Positions 42,971-52,845 are shown, counted from the stretch's first letter. The stretch is DNA of 64,000 nucleotides from Anaerolineae bacterium (GCA_023382535.1 JAHDWA010000044.1:1-64000); one strand, 5' to 3'. The notes: a model not told the origin generated them from the sequence alone. Numbers and translations are program-made.

Positions 42971-44193
42971 TTATTTCTTCCATGCCGGGGCAATAATCTC
43001 AGCAATACGTTCGGCAATTATCTTACAACCCAGATCACTGTAATGAGAAGCGTTGTCTACATAAGCTCTGTCTACCTTCCACAGGGTGTTATGTAGAGTG
43101 TAAAAATTATGAAACGAGCCTGACTCCGCTTCTGAAATAAGCGCATCATAGACCTCTATGAGACCCGGGGGAGTATGTGGCATAACTTTGTTGGAAGGCG
43201 TATACACGGATGTGGGTTGTAAAAAAAGTAAGTGTCTACCCCTTGATTCTTGCTTACCGCAGCGGCCAGTTTACGATTAAAGCGGTAAACATCGAGGATT
43301 TTTTTATCGACATCTTCATCAGCAGTGAGATCAGAAGAATGTGGCGAAGGTTGTGTTTGCAAGTAATTTACCAGGCGTAAGAGGGGAAATGCTCCATTTA
43401 GAGTTATCCAACTACGGTCCCCGTAATAACGCTTCTGACGTATTAATTCCCATCCAGCATAGGCATTCTGGGCGAGCACAGGTACATCATTACCTTGACT
43501 CAATTGAACCGTATCGTTTATGCCATCCAAAAATAGGGCAACATCGGGTGGTTCATTACTTCGTAATAAGGCAATGAAGTGGGCTATTTCTTGTGAACTA
43601 TACCAGTAGCTGTGCCCATGATTAATCACCCGCACCCTATATTTAGGTAAGCGTGCCTGAAGCTGCTCTTGGAGATGAGAAGGGATTGTTTGGTTATCAG
43701 GTATACCCCAGCCGAACATGGTTGAGCCTCCAAAAGTCCAAACTAGCAAATCTTTCTGATTTTCTCCCAGGGGCAGCGCTGATTTTGTGGCTCGAGTTGT
43801 ATAATTAGAGTGGGTTTCAATATTTAGTAGTTTACCTGCAAAGGAGCGTTCCATAAAAACTGTCCAGGGATAGAACTCATAGGATTCTTGTTCTCCCATC
43901 TGATCAAATTCAAGGCCTACCTGAATAGCTGCTGCATGATCGGTAAGGATATATGAGTCTAGGGCAAATGCTTGCGAGTAAAAGGGTTTTAGCCTCAATT
44001 CACTACTTATATCTAGTACCCACTGAATGAGCGCCAAAACAACTACCATGGTTAAAAGAACATTCGTGAACAATGAGGCAAATATGGCGTAATATCTGCT
44101 CAGAAGTTTCAAGAATGAAGTCGGCTGGTTTTTAGCAGCTGAGGAACAAATTGACTGGTTATTGGGCAAAGCTGTTGTACCTTTTTCTCTCAA
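42971..44193 (-). pseudogene. SGNH-hydrolase-type sugar O-acyl(ester)ase, frameshifted
   Basis: Two overlapping frames make one protein of about 407 residues. The upstream frame (44193 to 43156, TTG start overlapping the flippase stop) has a membrane helix (about 45-63), the nucleophile block GGSTMFGWGIPDNQTIPSHL (about 153-172), NHGHSYWYSSQE, and FLDGINDT with the block III Asn. It then runs into unrelated residues after the T7 run at 43221-43227. The downstream frame (43207 to 42971) holds the C-terminal half with DNASHYSDLG, the expected Asp-x2-His motif. One more T restores DTYFFLQPTS. It may be a sequencing error, a true mutation or slippage on the T tract. Such enzymes (AlgX/DltE-like or GDSL) typically add or remove acetyl groups on surface glycans. 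Confidence 0.75.
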
Positions 44194-45689
44194 AATCTAG
44201 GCCACATTGTTACAAGTTTACGTTTACTATTCAATAAATAAGTAAACAGGATATCCCGTTCATAGCTCGTCAAGATACCACTGGAGAGCAGGCTGAGTAA
44301 GATAAAGACAGCGATGGAAGTTAGTACTTTAACCAATAAAGAGAGAAGGGGCGGCTCTAATCGGATCAGCCAGCCAATGGCCAAAGCAATTGCCAGGTAA
44401 ATAAACGCACCGCCGGCGGCTTTCCAATCGTAGCCGACCGGGTAAATTTTTCCGACCCAAAAATAAAGGAGAACAAAGACGAGGAGGTAAGCAAGCAGGG
44501 TCGTCATTGCTGCCCCAAAGGTCCCCCACACGGGAATAATAAAGAAATTTAGCCCGACATTAACCCCCGCCGCGATAACCATGACCATTGAAGCTATTTC
44601 CGGCTTCTTGGCTTGAAGCCCGGCCAGCGAAGCTTGAGAGCTAATGAAATACAAAAATGGAGCCAAGGTAAGAATAGGGATCAACTTGATCGCTTCCAGA
44701 TAATCGCCTCTTGCTCCAAAATGAGTGGTGAAGGCGCGCAATAGCTCACCGCTGCCCAGCGTAATCGCCAGATATACCACTCCACCGGCTAACACGAAAT
44801 AGATGAATGTTCGCCGTAACAGTCGCTTGGTATCGTCGGTTGATCTTGTTGCCGCCTGGGCAAAGAAGAATGGGTCCATCAACAGAGCAACCGGCGTGGC
44901 CAATAAGATGCCGAATATATTGGCAAAATTATAGGCCAAGGCATATATCCCCACCGCCGCCTCACCGGAGAAGCGGCCTAAGAGCAAGCGGTCTGAGACC
45001 TCCAGTGTCCACGCTGCCAGTCCGCTGAATACGAAAGGACCGCCAAGTCGAAGAAGCTGTTTGAGGTAGGAGATATTGAGAGTAAACCGTGCCTGATTGA
45101 GCGTAAAAGGTAACATCACGGCTAAAGTTAAAAAATTGCTGATAATCCCGGACTCAAAAAAGCCGCTGACTCCACGCTCCAAATAGACAATAAAATAGAG
45201 CTTTAAGATAAAATCTGTTAAAAAATTGAACAGAGAAAAGCTAACGTATAGGTTCGCTTTTTTTTCGAGCCTTACGAGATTAAAAGGTACCTGTCGCAGC
45301 ATCATAAAAAAGAAAATAAGGCCAAGGAGCCGAAACGAGGTTACATAACTTGCGGTATGGAATAGTAGGAATGAAAACAGGGATGCTTGCGCCAACAATA
45401 TGACTCCGCCGACGCTCGCCACAGCCAAATACCATAACCACGCAGCTCCCACCAATTCTTTTCGCTCTCTACCTTCAGTCTCGTAGTAGAGGCGAATTAG
45501 CCCGTTCATCATTCCGCCGCCGGTGAATAGGTTGAGCAACCCCAGAATTACCGTCAGTACGGAAATAACCCCAAATTCATCAGGTGAGAAAACCTGCAGG
45601 TAAAGCGGCAAGAGAACAAAACTTAGCGCAGTTTGGAAGATGTTGCCTATTCCATAGGTTAAGAATTTTTGCAATAGAGTTTTGATCAT
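44190..45689 (-). CDS. Wzx-type polysaccharide flippase
   Basis: 499 residues from the ATG at 45687-45689. About 14 membrane helices span the length with the PST/MATE-like pattern (FLTYGIGNIFQTALSFVLLPLYLQVFSPDEFGVISVL at the N-terminus, LLLGRFSGEAAVGIYALAYNFANIF in the middle). Wzx proteins flip undecaprenyl-linked repeat units across the membrane for Wzy polymerisation or ligation. This fits the O-antigen ligase at the far end of the operon. Its stop overlaps the SGNH start by four bases. Confidence 0.88.
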   Translation of the reverse strand: MIKTLLQKFLTYGIGNIFQTALSFVLLPLYLQVFSPDEFGVISVLTVILGLLNLFTGGGMMNGLIRLYYETEGRERKELVGAAWLWYLAVASVGGVILLAQASLFSFLLFHTASYVTSFRLLGLIFFFMMLRQVPFNLVRLEKKANLYVSFSLFNFLTDFILKLYFIVYLERGVSGFFESGIISNFLTLAVMLPFTLNQARFTLNISYLKQLLRLGGPFVFSGLAAWTLEVSDRLLLGRFSGEAAVGIYALAYNFANIFGILLATPVALLMDPFFFAQAATRSTDDTKRLLRRTFIYFVLAGGVVYLAITLGSGELLRAFTTHFGARGDYLEAIKLIPILTLAPFLYFISSQASLAGLQAKKPEIASMVMVIAAGVNVGLNFFIIPVWGTFGAAMTTLLAYLLVFVLLYFWVGKIYPVGYDWKAAGGAFIYLAIALAIGWLIRLEPPLLSLLVKVLTSIAVFILLSLLSSGILTSYERDILFTYLLNSKRKLVTMWPRF

Positions 45690-45706
45690 CTGATGCAAAC
45701 TGCACC

Positions 45707-46483
45707 TTACTTTGCCTGAGCTATAATGTACACAATCCTATGTTGAGTATCAGGTAAATCATAAGGTAAAGGTACAATAGGGCGATCTTTAACCAACTCC
45801 ATTTCCCCTTCAAGTTCTTCCGGCACAGTAACCACAGCTTCGGAATGAACTGTTTGCTTTATTGCCTCATATAACTTAAGAAATTTTAGTATTTTGCCGA
45901 CAAACTTTTTGCCGGTCGAGAATAATCCCCGCTGAATTCCGGCTAACCCTTGTGGAACTGTAAATGCTCCAAAAAATTCGGTATCAAAATAATGCATCTT
46001 TAATAACGAATTTAATTCTGGGATTGAATAATAGTTACGACTTAGCTGGCTGGGACGAAATGCCGGTATATTTTTGTTAGGAGTATTGATAAGAAGTAAC
46101 CCGCCAGGTTTAAGAACGCGATGACACTCATCCAAAAAAGTGGGCAAATTCATGTAAATAATCGCGGCTAAACATATCACTACATCCAGTCCCCCGTCCT
46201 GAATAGGTAATCTATGAGCATCCATACCAGCCAAGCTAATGTTTGAGCCATAATGATTTCTAGCGAGCTTCAAGCTATCTTTGGTAATGTCTCCCCCAAT
46301 AATACAGCCAGCATGTTGGGCCAAATAGCCAAGGCCAAAACCCGGACCACAACCCACCTCTAACACTTTTTTCCCAGAAAGGAATTGAGAAGCCCAATAA
46401 TAACGATGGGCAATAACCTGTAGCGTGTCAAGATTTACTTTTCGGTAGGGCAGTTCTGTTTCAGACAAAAAAGATACTGGCAT
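45707..46483 (-). CDS. Class I SAM-dependent methyltransferase
   Basis: 258 residues. KKVLEVGCGPGFGLGYLAQHAGCIIGGDIT (motif I and the acidic strand-2 end) lies at about 38-67, LDVVICLAAIIYM at motif IV, and LKPGGLLLINTPNKN at motif VI. Methyltransferase-11 type. The C-terminal third is basic. It is five bases after the FkbM-type gene in transcription order. Probably acts on the glycan. Confidence 0.8.
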   Translation of the reverse strand: MPVSFLSETELPYRKVNLDTLQVIAHRYYWASQFLSGKKVLEVGCGPGFGLGYLAQHAGCIIGGDITKDSLKLARNHYGSNISLAGMDAHRLPIQDGGLDVVICLAAIIYMNLPTFLDECHRVLKPGGLLLINTPNKNIPAFRPSQLSRNYYSIPELNSLLKMHYFDTEFFGAFTVPQGLAGIQRGLFSTGKKFVGKILKFLKLYEAIKQTVHSEAVVTVPEELEGEMELVKDRPIVPLPYDLPDTQHRIVYIIAQAK

Positions 46484-46488
46484 CTTCG

Positions 46489-47490
46489 TTAGGCTTTTGG
46501 AAAATTACCTATTTTGCTATTAATTCGAGATCTTTTAAGGTACAAGTTTAGGTGATCATTTCGTTCATTGCACAGACTCATCAACTCCTCAACGGTATGA
46601 ATAGGGGGGGAGTTTTCATTAATAGACTTGTTATGCATAGAGTAATCATGTCCCACCACAAACACATCAAAACCAAAATCTTCCAGAAGTCTACGGGCAA
46701 ACTCTTCGGGCGACTGGCCCATTTCTTTGATTAAGAGAGGAAAAAACTCAACCAATAGACTCAGATCCTCATTCTCCTTGATTACACATTCCATGCCGGA
46801 TAAAGCCAGCATTTCAGCGCCTTCAATATCCATCTTAATCACATTGATTGGTCTTCCTATCTCTTTGACAAAGTCATCCAATCGTATCGCCTCAATCTCA
46901 ACTGACTCCTCTTTATCACTGGCAAGATCAGGGCGATATTCCTTAATTCCATTATATTGTTGAATCGTATGATGTCCGGTGTCGTAAGAGCAAATATATA
47001 ATTTAAGTGTGCCTGCTTTGTCAGCAACTGCTTTCTGCAAGGCTACTACCTGATCATAGCCATTGAGTTGGATGTTTTTGCACAAATAGCTGTAGTTGCG
47101 AGGTTCCGGTTCAAAAGCATAAACCTTACCCTTTTTGCCGACAAGGCTGGCTGCCAGTAAGGAAAAATACCCAATATTCGCACCTAGATCAATGACTACA
47201 TCACCCTCATGGATAATTTTGCGAAATAACTCAGTCGTTGCTTCTTCGTGAATTCGATTTTGGGCGTAAGCCCGAAATGTGCGCCGCATACTCGGATCAG
47301 GATCAAAAACGTTTACATACATTTTACTACCCTGAACCTCTACCGTATTCTTATTGGGCCACAACACTCGGAACAAAAAATCGTAAATTGCATGGCCTCC
47401 AGGGACTATCTTGCTCAAGCCTTTTCCTGAAAGGAGACGGTAAATTTTTGTAAGTATTGAGAACAGAAAGGATTGCATTTTGGATAGCAT
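46489..47490 (-). CDS. FkbM-family methyltransferase
   Basis: 333 residues from the ATG at 47488-47490, with AAAGGAG nine bases upstream (a TTG one codon earlier is possible). GDVVIDLGANIGYFSLLAASLVGKKGKVYAFEPEPRNYSYL and VIKMDIEGAEMLALSGM are the FkbM signature. An N-terminal extension of about 90 residues precedes the domain. Likely an O-methyltransferase for the polysaccharide. AT-rich DNA. Confidence 0.83.
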   Translation of the reverse strand: MLSKMQSFLFSILTKIYRLLSGKGLSKIVPGGHAIYDFLFRVLWPNKNTVEVQGSKMYVNVFDPDPSMRRTFRAYAQNRIHEEATTELFRKIIHEGDVVIDLGANIGYFSLLAASLVGKKGKVYAFEPEPRNYSYLCKNIQLNGYDQVVALQKAVADKAGTLKLYICSYDTGHHTIQQYNGIKEYRPDLASDKEESVEIEAIRLDDFVKEIGRPINVIKMDIEGAEMLALSGMECVIKENEDLSLLVEFFPLLIKEMGQSPEEFARRLLEDFGFDVFVVGHDYSMHNKSINENSPPIHTVEELMSLCNERNDHLNLYLKRSRINSKIGNFPKA

Positions 47491-47565
47491 CAATGAAATC
47501 TCCTTTACTGGTGATGAACCTGTGTTGGGTTGTTACCTGATACTTTGAGTTTTAGCCCTGTAGAC

Positions 47566-48672
47566 TCAACGTGAATAAAAGCGGCGTACTACTTCAATAG
47601 TATATTGCACGTTCTCGTCGCTGATCTCCGGATTCATCGGCAGCGAGATGACTTCCCGACAGATGGCCTCGGTTTCGGAGAGATGAGGGTTGCCCAACTG
47701 CAAATCTTTATGCTCCCACATAGGTTTGCGCCAGCTTATCAAAGTTTCTACGCCATTTTCCTGGAGAAACTCTACCAGCGCGTCGCGTTGCCGGGTGCGG
47801 ATCACATAGTTTTGAAAAATATCGTGATACTCGTCACCTTTGAAGTGAGGCAAGCGCAAATCACCCACGCCGCTTAAGCCTTGCCGATACAACCCCGCTA
47901 CGTAGCGCCGCCGCTCTAACCACTGAGGAAGATAGCGCAGTTTCACATCCAGTACGGCTGCTTGAATATTATCCAGTAGGCAGGTAAATCCATGATGATG
48001 GTACTCACCGGTTTCCCGGTCTTCGCCATTGTAGCGCAGCCGCCCGATCATTGTCGCTACTTTTTCGTCATTCGTGGTCACTGCTCCGGCATCGCCAAAA
48101 GACCCCAGCACTTTGAAAGGGTAAAAACTAAAACAGCCGGTCAGGCCAAATGAACCGGCCATCCGACCCTTATAGGTTGCCCCCAGAGCTTGAGCAGCAT
48201 CCTCGATAACAATAAGGTTATGTAGTTCAGCCAGGGCCATCAAGCGGCCCATATCGCACAAGCGTCCATTTAGATGAATCGGCATTACTGCCCGAGTTCG
48301 GGACGTTATGGCTTGTTCAACCGCGGCCATATCCATATTATAATCCTCAGTCACGTCAACCAGTACCGCTTTGGCTCCCACCAACACAATGGCCGAAACG
48401 CTGGCCACAAAGGTATGAGCGGGTACAATCACTTCATCGCCGGGGCCAATTCCTGCGGCAATCATGGACAAATGCAGGGCATGAAAGCCACTGTTCAGGC
48501 CAACCGCATAGCGTGTCCCTACAAAATCGGCCAGGTTACGCTCAAAATCTTTCAAGTCACGGCGATAAATCAGATCACCCCTGGCTAGAACATCTTGTAT
48601 GGTAGCATCAATCTCTGGTTTCAAGTATTGATAGTGAACATCTGGTTCAACAAAACGAACTTTGTAGGCCAT
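47566..48672 (-). CDS. DegT/DnrJ/EryC1 sugar aminotransferase
   Basis: 368 residues, AGGAGAA before the ATG. PLP fold type I: GLNSGFHALHLSM (about 57-69), the IEDAAQALGATYKGRMAGSFGLTGCFSFYPFKVLGSFGDAGAV block with catalytic Lys in YPFKVL, and a C-terminal block with WRKPMWEHKDL. It lies 29 bases after the E1 beta-type gene, which suggests these three genes build one unusual amino sugar. The keto-sugar substrate is unknown. Confidence 0.87.
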   Translation of the reverse strand: MAYKVRFVEPDVHYQYLKPEIDATIQDVLARGDLIYRRDLKDFERNLADFVGTRYAVGLNSGFHALHLSMIAAGIGPGDEVIVPAHTFVASVSAIVLVGAKAVLVDVTEDYNMDMAAVEQAITSRTRAVMPIHLNGRLCDMGRLMALAELHNLIVIEDAAQALGATYKGRMAGSFGLTGCFSFYPFKVLGSFGDAGAVTTNDEKVATMIGRLRYNGEDRETGEYHHHGFTCLLDNIQAAVLDVKLRYLPQWLERRRYVAGLYRQGLSGVGDLRLPHFKGDEYHDIFQNYVIRTRQRDALVEFLQENGVETLISWRKPMWEHKDLQLGNPHLSETEAICREVISLPMNPEISDENVQYTIEVVRRFYSR

Positions 48673-48701
48673 CGTTATTTCTCCTGTTCCTTTCCTATCA
48701 G

Positions 48702-49694
48702 TTAAGCCGAACGTTCCCAGCCATAGACCCGTTTAATCGCCGTCACAATACTAGCAACGGTTGGATAGTAGGCTTTTTCTAAGGAAGCGCTCATAGGGGC
48801 AGGCGTGTCGGGTAAGGTCACTCTGAGAATGGGCGCTCGTAAGAATTCAAAAGCTTGGTCAGCCATGCGGGCGGCAATCTCACCCGCGAAACCACAAGTG
48901 AGCCATGCTGCGTCAGCAACAACTAACCGGCCGGTTTTACGTACCGACTCAAAGACTGTCTGTTCATCCAGTGGTTTCAAAGATAGTAGATCAATCACTT
49001 CAACTTCAAGCCCCTCTCTGGCCAATATTCCGGCTGCTTGTAGAGCCAGTATTGACATATAAGAAGTAGCCACAATCGTCGCATCCTGGCCCCCTCTTCT
49101 CACGGCAGCTTGACCAATGGGCACTTCGTACAATTCGGGAGGAACCTCACCCTTTTGCTCATACAACCAGCGGTCATCAATATAGATAACCGGGTTATCA
49201 TCACGCACACTGGCGACCATTAATCCTTTAGCGTCGAAAGGGGTACTGGGCATAACCACCTTCAAGCCGGGAATGTGGGCATACATCGCCTGGAAAGCCT
49301 GCGAGTGTTGTGCTGCTTGTTCACCACCTCGGTTGATGATAGCCCTCATCACCATAGGAACGCTGACTTTACCCCCAAACATATAATACCAATTGGAAGC
49401 TTGATTAATTATCTGTTCAACGGCCAGCAGAGCAAAATCCATACGTGGATGGATAACTACCGGTCGCATTCCAGCCAGAGCTGCGCCAATGCCGGCCCCG
49501 GTAATGGCATTCTCCGAAACCGGCGTGTCGAATACTCGCGCCGAGCCAAACTTTTCATGCAAACCCGCCGTAGTACTCCCTACATACCAGGGACTGTTGA
49601 CGCCCTGGCCCATTAAAAATACACTAGAGTCTTCGGTCATAAGTTGGTGAAGCGCTTCATTAATAGCTAAACCGTAGGACAGTTCTCTAGGCAT
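48702..49694 (-). CDS. TPP-dependent dehydrogenase/transketolase-like E1, beta subunit
   Basis: 330 residues from the ATG at 49692-49694, with GGAG nine bases upstream, overlapping the alpha gene by 8 bases. Typical E1-beta blocks: RVFDTPVSENAITGAGIGAALAGMRPVV (about 49-76), FALLAVEQIINQASNWYYMFGG (about 82-103), and the transketolase C-terminal part EVEVIDLLSLKPLDEQTV. In 2-oxoacid dehydrogenases the alpha/beta pair works with E2 and E3, and neither gene is here. With a sugar aminotransferase next door, a carbon-carbon bond-forming role on a sugar is a reasonable inference. Confidence 0.85.
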   Translation of the reverse strand: MPRELSYGLAINEALHQLMTEDSSVFLMGQGVNSPWYVGSTTAGLHEKFGSARVFDTPVSENAITGAGIGAALAGMRPVVIHPRMDFALLAVEQIINQASNWYYMFGGKVSVPMVMRAIINRGGEQAAQHSQAFQAMYAHIPGLKVVMPSTPFDAKGLMVASVRDDNPVIYIDDRWLYEQKGEVPPELYEVPIGQAAVRRGGQDATIVATSYMSILALQAAGILAREGLEVEVIDLLSLKPLDEQTVFESVRKTGRLVVADAAWLTCGFAGEIAARMADQAFEFLRAPILRVTLPDTPAPMSASLEKAYYPTVASIVTAIKRVYGWERSA

Positions 49695-50715
49695 GGGGGG
49701 TACTCCGAGGCTTAAACACAAACTCAGTTAATTCCGCTGGATCGGGCCACGAACTCTGTCGAGCCAGAGCAATAGCTTCGGCGACCTCACCGGCAACCTG
49801 GCTGCGTCTCTGCTCTGCTTCGGTCTTGGTCAACAGGCCGTTGCTAATTAACCGAGTCTCCAGGGTTTTAATAGGACAGCGAGCCATCCATTCATCCAAC
49901 TCAGCCGGGCTGCGCAGACCTTTTTCTAGATCATAATTAGGGCCAACGTGACCACGCCAGCGGTAGGTTCGACATTCAATGAAGGATGGACTTTGTCCCT
50001 CTCTGGCCCGGGTCACCGCCTGGTGCGTTGCCTGGTATACGGCAGCGACGTCGTTGCCATCCAAGCTTAAGGCAGTAATACAGTTGGACTCAGCTATTTC
50101 TACTAGATTATTCGCCGGGCGACGGTCTCTTAGATGGACATGGCTGGAGTACAAATTGTTCTCGCAAACAAAGATAACCGGTGCTTTTCGGAAGGCGGCC
50201 AGATTTAGGGACTCGTGAAAGGCTCCTTCCTCAGCAGCCCCATCCCCAAAGAAAACGGCCGCAACCTGGCCCTGGCCCTGCATGGTGAAGGCTATAGCTG
50301 CACCGACAGCCAAAGGAATACCCGTTGCTACCATCGCCGATGTCCCCATTAGCCCTACTTCCGGCGCAACCAGGTGCATCGAACCACCCCGACCTCGTGA
50401 ACAACCGGTTTCGCGGCCAAAGATTTCGGCGATCATCCTATTTAAATCGCCACCTTTAGCCAGATAGTGACCGTGTGAGCGGTGATTGCCAAAAATATAA
50501 TCGGTACGGTTGAGAGCATAGCACACTCCGGTAGCCACGGCTTCTTGCCCAATGTAAAGATGGGTTGGGCACTTGATTTCTCCAGTGGCGACCAAGTCGG
50601 CTAACCGTTCCTCAGCCTCTCGGATTTTGAGCATCGTCAAATACATGGAGAGCAATAATTCGGGTGAAATACCTCTTGTGCCTTGATCGTGGTCATTCGA
50701 TGAATTCGTTCCCAT
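49687..50715 (-). CDS. TPP-dependent dehydrogenase E1, alpha subunit
   Basis: 342 residues. GRGGSMHL (about 105-112) and the TPP-Mg motif GDGAAEEGAFHESLNLAAFRKAPVIFVCENN (G-D-G followed by N-N, about 157-187) fit the PDH E1-alpha/acetoin dehydrogenase family. SHVHLRDRRPANNLVEIAE is close to the loop that is phosphorylated in some relatives. It precedes the beta gene with an 8-base overlap. The pair may supply a two-carbon unit for a branched-chain sugar; that is inference. Confidence 0.85.
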   Translation of the reverse strand: MGTNSSNDHDQGTRGISPELLLSMYLTMLKIREAEERLADLVATGEIKCPTHLYIGQEAVATGVCYALNRTDYIFGNHRSHGHYLAKGGDLNRMIAEIFGRETGCSRGRGGSMHLVAPEVGLMGTSAMVATGIPLAVGAAIAFTMQGQGQVAAVFFGDGAAEEGAFHESLNLAAFRKAPVIFVCENNLYSSHVHLRDRRPANNLVEIAESNCITALSLDGNDVAAVYQATHQAVTRAREGQSPSFIECRTYRWRGHVGPNYDLEKGLRSPAELDEWMARCPIKTLETRLISNGLLTKTEAEQRRSQVAGEVAEAIALARQSSWPDPAELTEFVFKPRSTPHA

Positions 50716-50749
50716 TCAACTACACCTTTCCAAATAGTGTAACCGCCAG

Positions 50750-51715
50750 TTAATCAATCTTAATTCGTTCTTCAAAACCGTACTGGCTGTACCAGTCAAT
50801 AAAGCTGCGTAATCCATCTTTAAATTTGTAGTCAGATTTCCAGCCTAGCAACTTTTTGGCTTTACTGGCATTGGCAATCAGTCGTTTCACCTCTCCCATT
50901 CTGGGTTCGATGTAGACGGGTTGTAGTTTATCCTGCTTTCCAGCCATCGTAATAATCATGTTGGCTAAATCCGTGATACTGATCTCATCCCCCGTACCAA
51001 AATTGATCGGTTCAGTCAAGGGTTCATTGTGCTTTAAAATCAAATCGTAGGCTTTGACCACATCAGCAACATACGTATAATCCCTGGTCTGCCGCCCATC
51101 TCCAAAGATAACAGGCGGTGTATCACTCAAAATTCTACGTGTAAAGATGGAAATCACTCCACCATACCCTAGATCTCGCTGCCGCGGCCCAAAGATATTG
51201 AATGGGCGGACGATGGAGATATTCATTCCATAAGTTTGGATATAAGCGTAACACATTCTATCAGCGGCTATTTTGCTGGCCCCGTAAGGGTGAGGGGCGT
51301 TGAGGGGATGTTCTTCGTCTATAGGTGCGTAGCGAGCGGAACCATAAACTTCACTACTGGATGCATGGATAACTTTCTGTACATCATGAATGCGGGCTAC
51401 TTCTAGGATGTTCTGAGTGCCCATAACATTGACCTCGTAAGTAAGTTTGGGCTCAATATAAGAACGGTCCACATGAACCTGAGCAGCCAGGTGGAAAACT
51501 ACCTCAATATCCCTCATAATTCTTTCTAAAAGATCATAGTCGCGGATGTCGCCTTTTATGAGCTTAAAATTTCGATAATCAAGTAAGTGCCTGATACTAG
51601 TGAGGTTGCCGGTCATAAAATTATCAAGGCAAAGTACAGTGTGTTTCTCTTTGGTGTATTTCTCGCAGAGATGACTTCCAATAAAACCTGCGCCGCCGGT
51701 AATCAAGATCCTCAT
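50750..51715 (-). CDS. NAD-dependent SDR sugar epimerase/dehydratase
   Basis: 321 residues. ILITGGAGFIGSHLCEKY at the N-terminus, SSSEVYGSARYAPIDEEHPLNAPHPYGASKIAADRM with the catalytic Y-x3-K, and FNIFGPRQRDLGYGGVISIFTRRI fit extended SDRs acting on nucleotide sugars (epimerases or 4,6-dehydratases). The exact reaction cannot be read from sequence. A dehydratase would explain how the aminotransferase at 47,566 gets a keto sugar. The ATG overlaps the GT stop by four bases. Confidence 0.85.
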   Translation of the reverse strand: MRILITGGAGFIGSHLCEKYTKEKHTVLCLDNFMTGNLTSIRHLLDYRNFKLIKGDIRDYDLLERIMRDIEVVFHLAAQVHVDRSYIEPKLTYEVNVMGTQNILEVARIHDVQKVIHASSSEVYGSARYAPIDEEHPLNAPHPYGASKIAADRMCYAYIQTYGMNISIVRPFNIFGPRQRDLGYGGVISIFTRRILSDTPPVIFGDGRQTRDYTYVADVVKAYDLILKHNEPLTEPINFGTGDEISITDLANMIITMAGKQDKLQPVYIEPRMGEVKRLIANASKAKKLLGWKSDYKFKDGLRSFIDWYSQYGFEERIKID

Positions 51716-52845
51716 GACTTACTTCCCTCGATTAAGGTTTGATAAATGCACTCCACTTTTTTCATTTCTCGGTAATAATCATTTCTTTCTTCAATGATAC
51801 TACGATTGATTTGACCAAACTTTTTTCTAGTTTCTTCATCTTTTAATAAAAAGCTGACTTTCTCGGCTAGTGCTACAGGACTCTTGAGAGGCACAAGAAA
51901 CCCTCCCTGCCCCTCATTTACCCACTTGGGATTATCGCCAAAATTGGTAATGACGACCGGTAATTCGCAAGCCATTGCTTCGGCAGTACTACTAGCTAAG
52001 CCGGCATCGGAGAGTGAAGTAGAAACGTAGACATCGGCTAGACTTAAATAGTCAGTAAGTTCATTGTTAGGGATTAAACCAACAAAATTAATCTTCCCCT
52101 CCACCCCCAGAGACACGGCAAGTTCTTTCAAATAAGCCTTCTGCTCTCCATCTCCGACAATAATAAACTTTGTTTCAGGTACCTGGGCTAATATCAGCGG
52201 AGTGGCTTTGATTAAGGATTCAAGGTCATAGATAGGATTCAAACTCCGCAAAGATATTACTGTTGGCGTATTTGGAGCCAATTGTAGTTTTGCCAGGAGA
52301 GTTTCATTTTTGGGTCTAGCTTTGAACCTGTCTGTATCTATCCCAAAATGAATGAGTTCGATTTTCTCAGCGATAGCCCCAAGATCAACCACCGCGTCGG
52401 TGAGATGATCCGCATCACAAGTTATGGAGTCGGCTCTTTTGAGCGTAAATCTAACTGCCCACCTTTGAAAGGATGACTCTTGGGGCCCAAACAAAATATC
52501 AGAACCCCAAGCGGTCAGTACAAATGGATGAAAGCTAGAAAGTGCTCCCATGAAACCATAGTCAGTGGCATAATGAGCATGCAAGATATCAGGTCTTATC
52601 TTTTTGATAATTCTTTTCACCTGTATTATCACCCAAGGAAAATTCATAAGACGGATGGAATGGGGCAATTCTACTGTTCCTGTAGTTCGAATCAATTTAA
52701 GTGGATATAACTTTATCTTTTGGAGGTTATCAGCACCATTGGCCCTGAGAGAGATTAGGTAAACTTCATGACCTTTGTTAGCAAAGAAGTTGACCCATTT
52801 TTGAGTATGAATAGAGTTACCATTAGCAAGATAACATATTTTCAT
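51712..52845 (-). CDS. GT4 glycosyltransferase
   Basis: 377 residues. GT-B fold with KICYLANGNSIHTQKWVNFFANKGHEVYLISL, DILHAHYATDYGFMGA, TPTVISLRSLNPIYDLESLIKA and STSLSDAGLASSTAEAMACELPVVITNFGDNPKWV (E-x7-E motif). Second gene of the operon, coupled to the regulator by a four-base overlap (ATGA). The AT content is high. Confidence 0.85.
   Translation of the reverse strand: MKICYLANGNSIHTQKWVNFFANKGHEVYLISLRANGADNLQKIKLYPLKLIRTTGTVELPHSIRLMNFPWVIIQVKRIIKKIRPDILHAHYATDYGFMGALSSFHPFVLTAWGSDILFGPQESSFQRWAVRFTLKRADSITCDADHLTDAVVDLGAIAEKIELIHFGIDTDRFKARPKNETLLAKLQLAPNTPTVISLRSLNPIYDLESLIKATPLILAQVPETKFIIVGDGEQKAYLKELAVSLGVEGKINFVGLIPNNELTDYLSLADVYVSTSLSDAGLASSTAEAMACELPVVITNFGDNPKWVNEGQGGFLVPLKSPVALAEKVSFLLKDEETRKKFGQINRSIIEERNDYYREMKKVECIYQTLIEGSKS

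Noticed and set aside
48702..50715. Housekeeping pyruvate dehydrogenase E1
   Set aside because: No E2/E3 genes follow and the pair lies inside a glycan operon between sugar-modifying genes.
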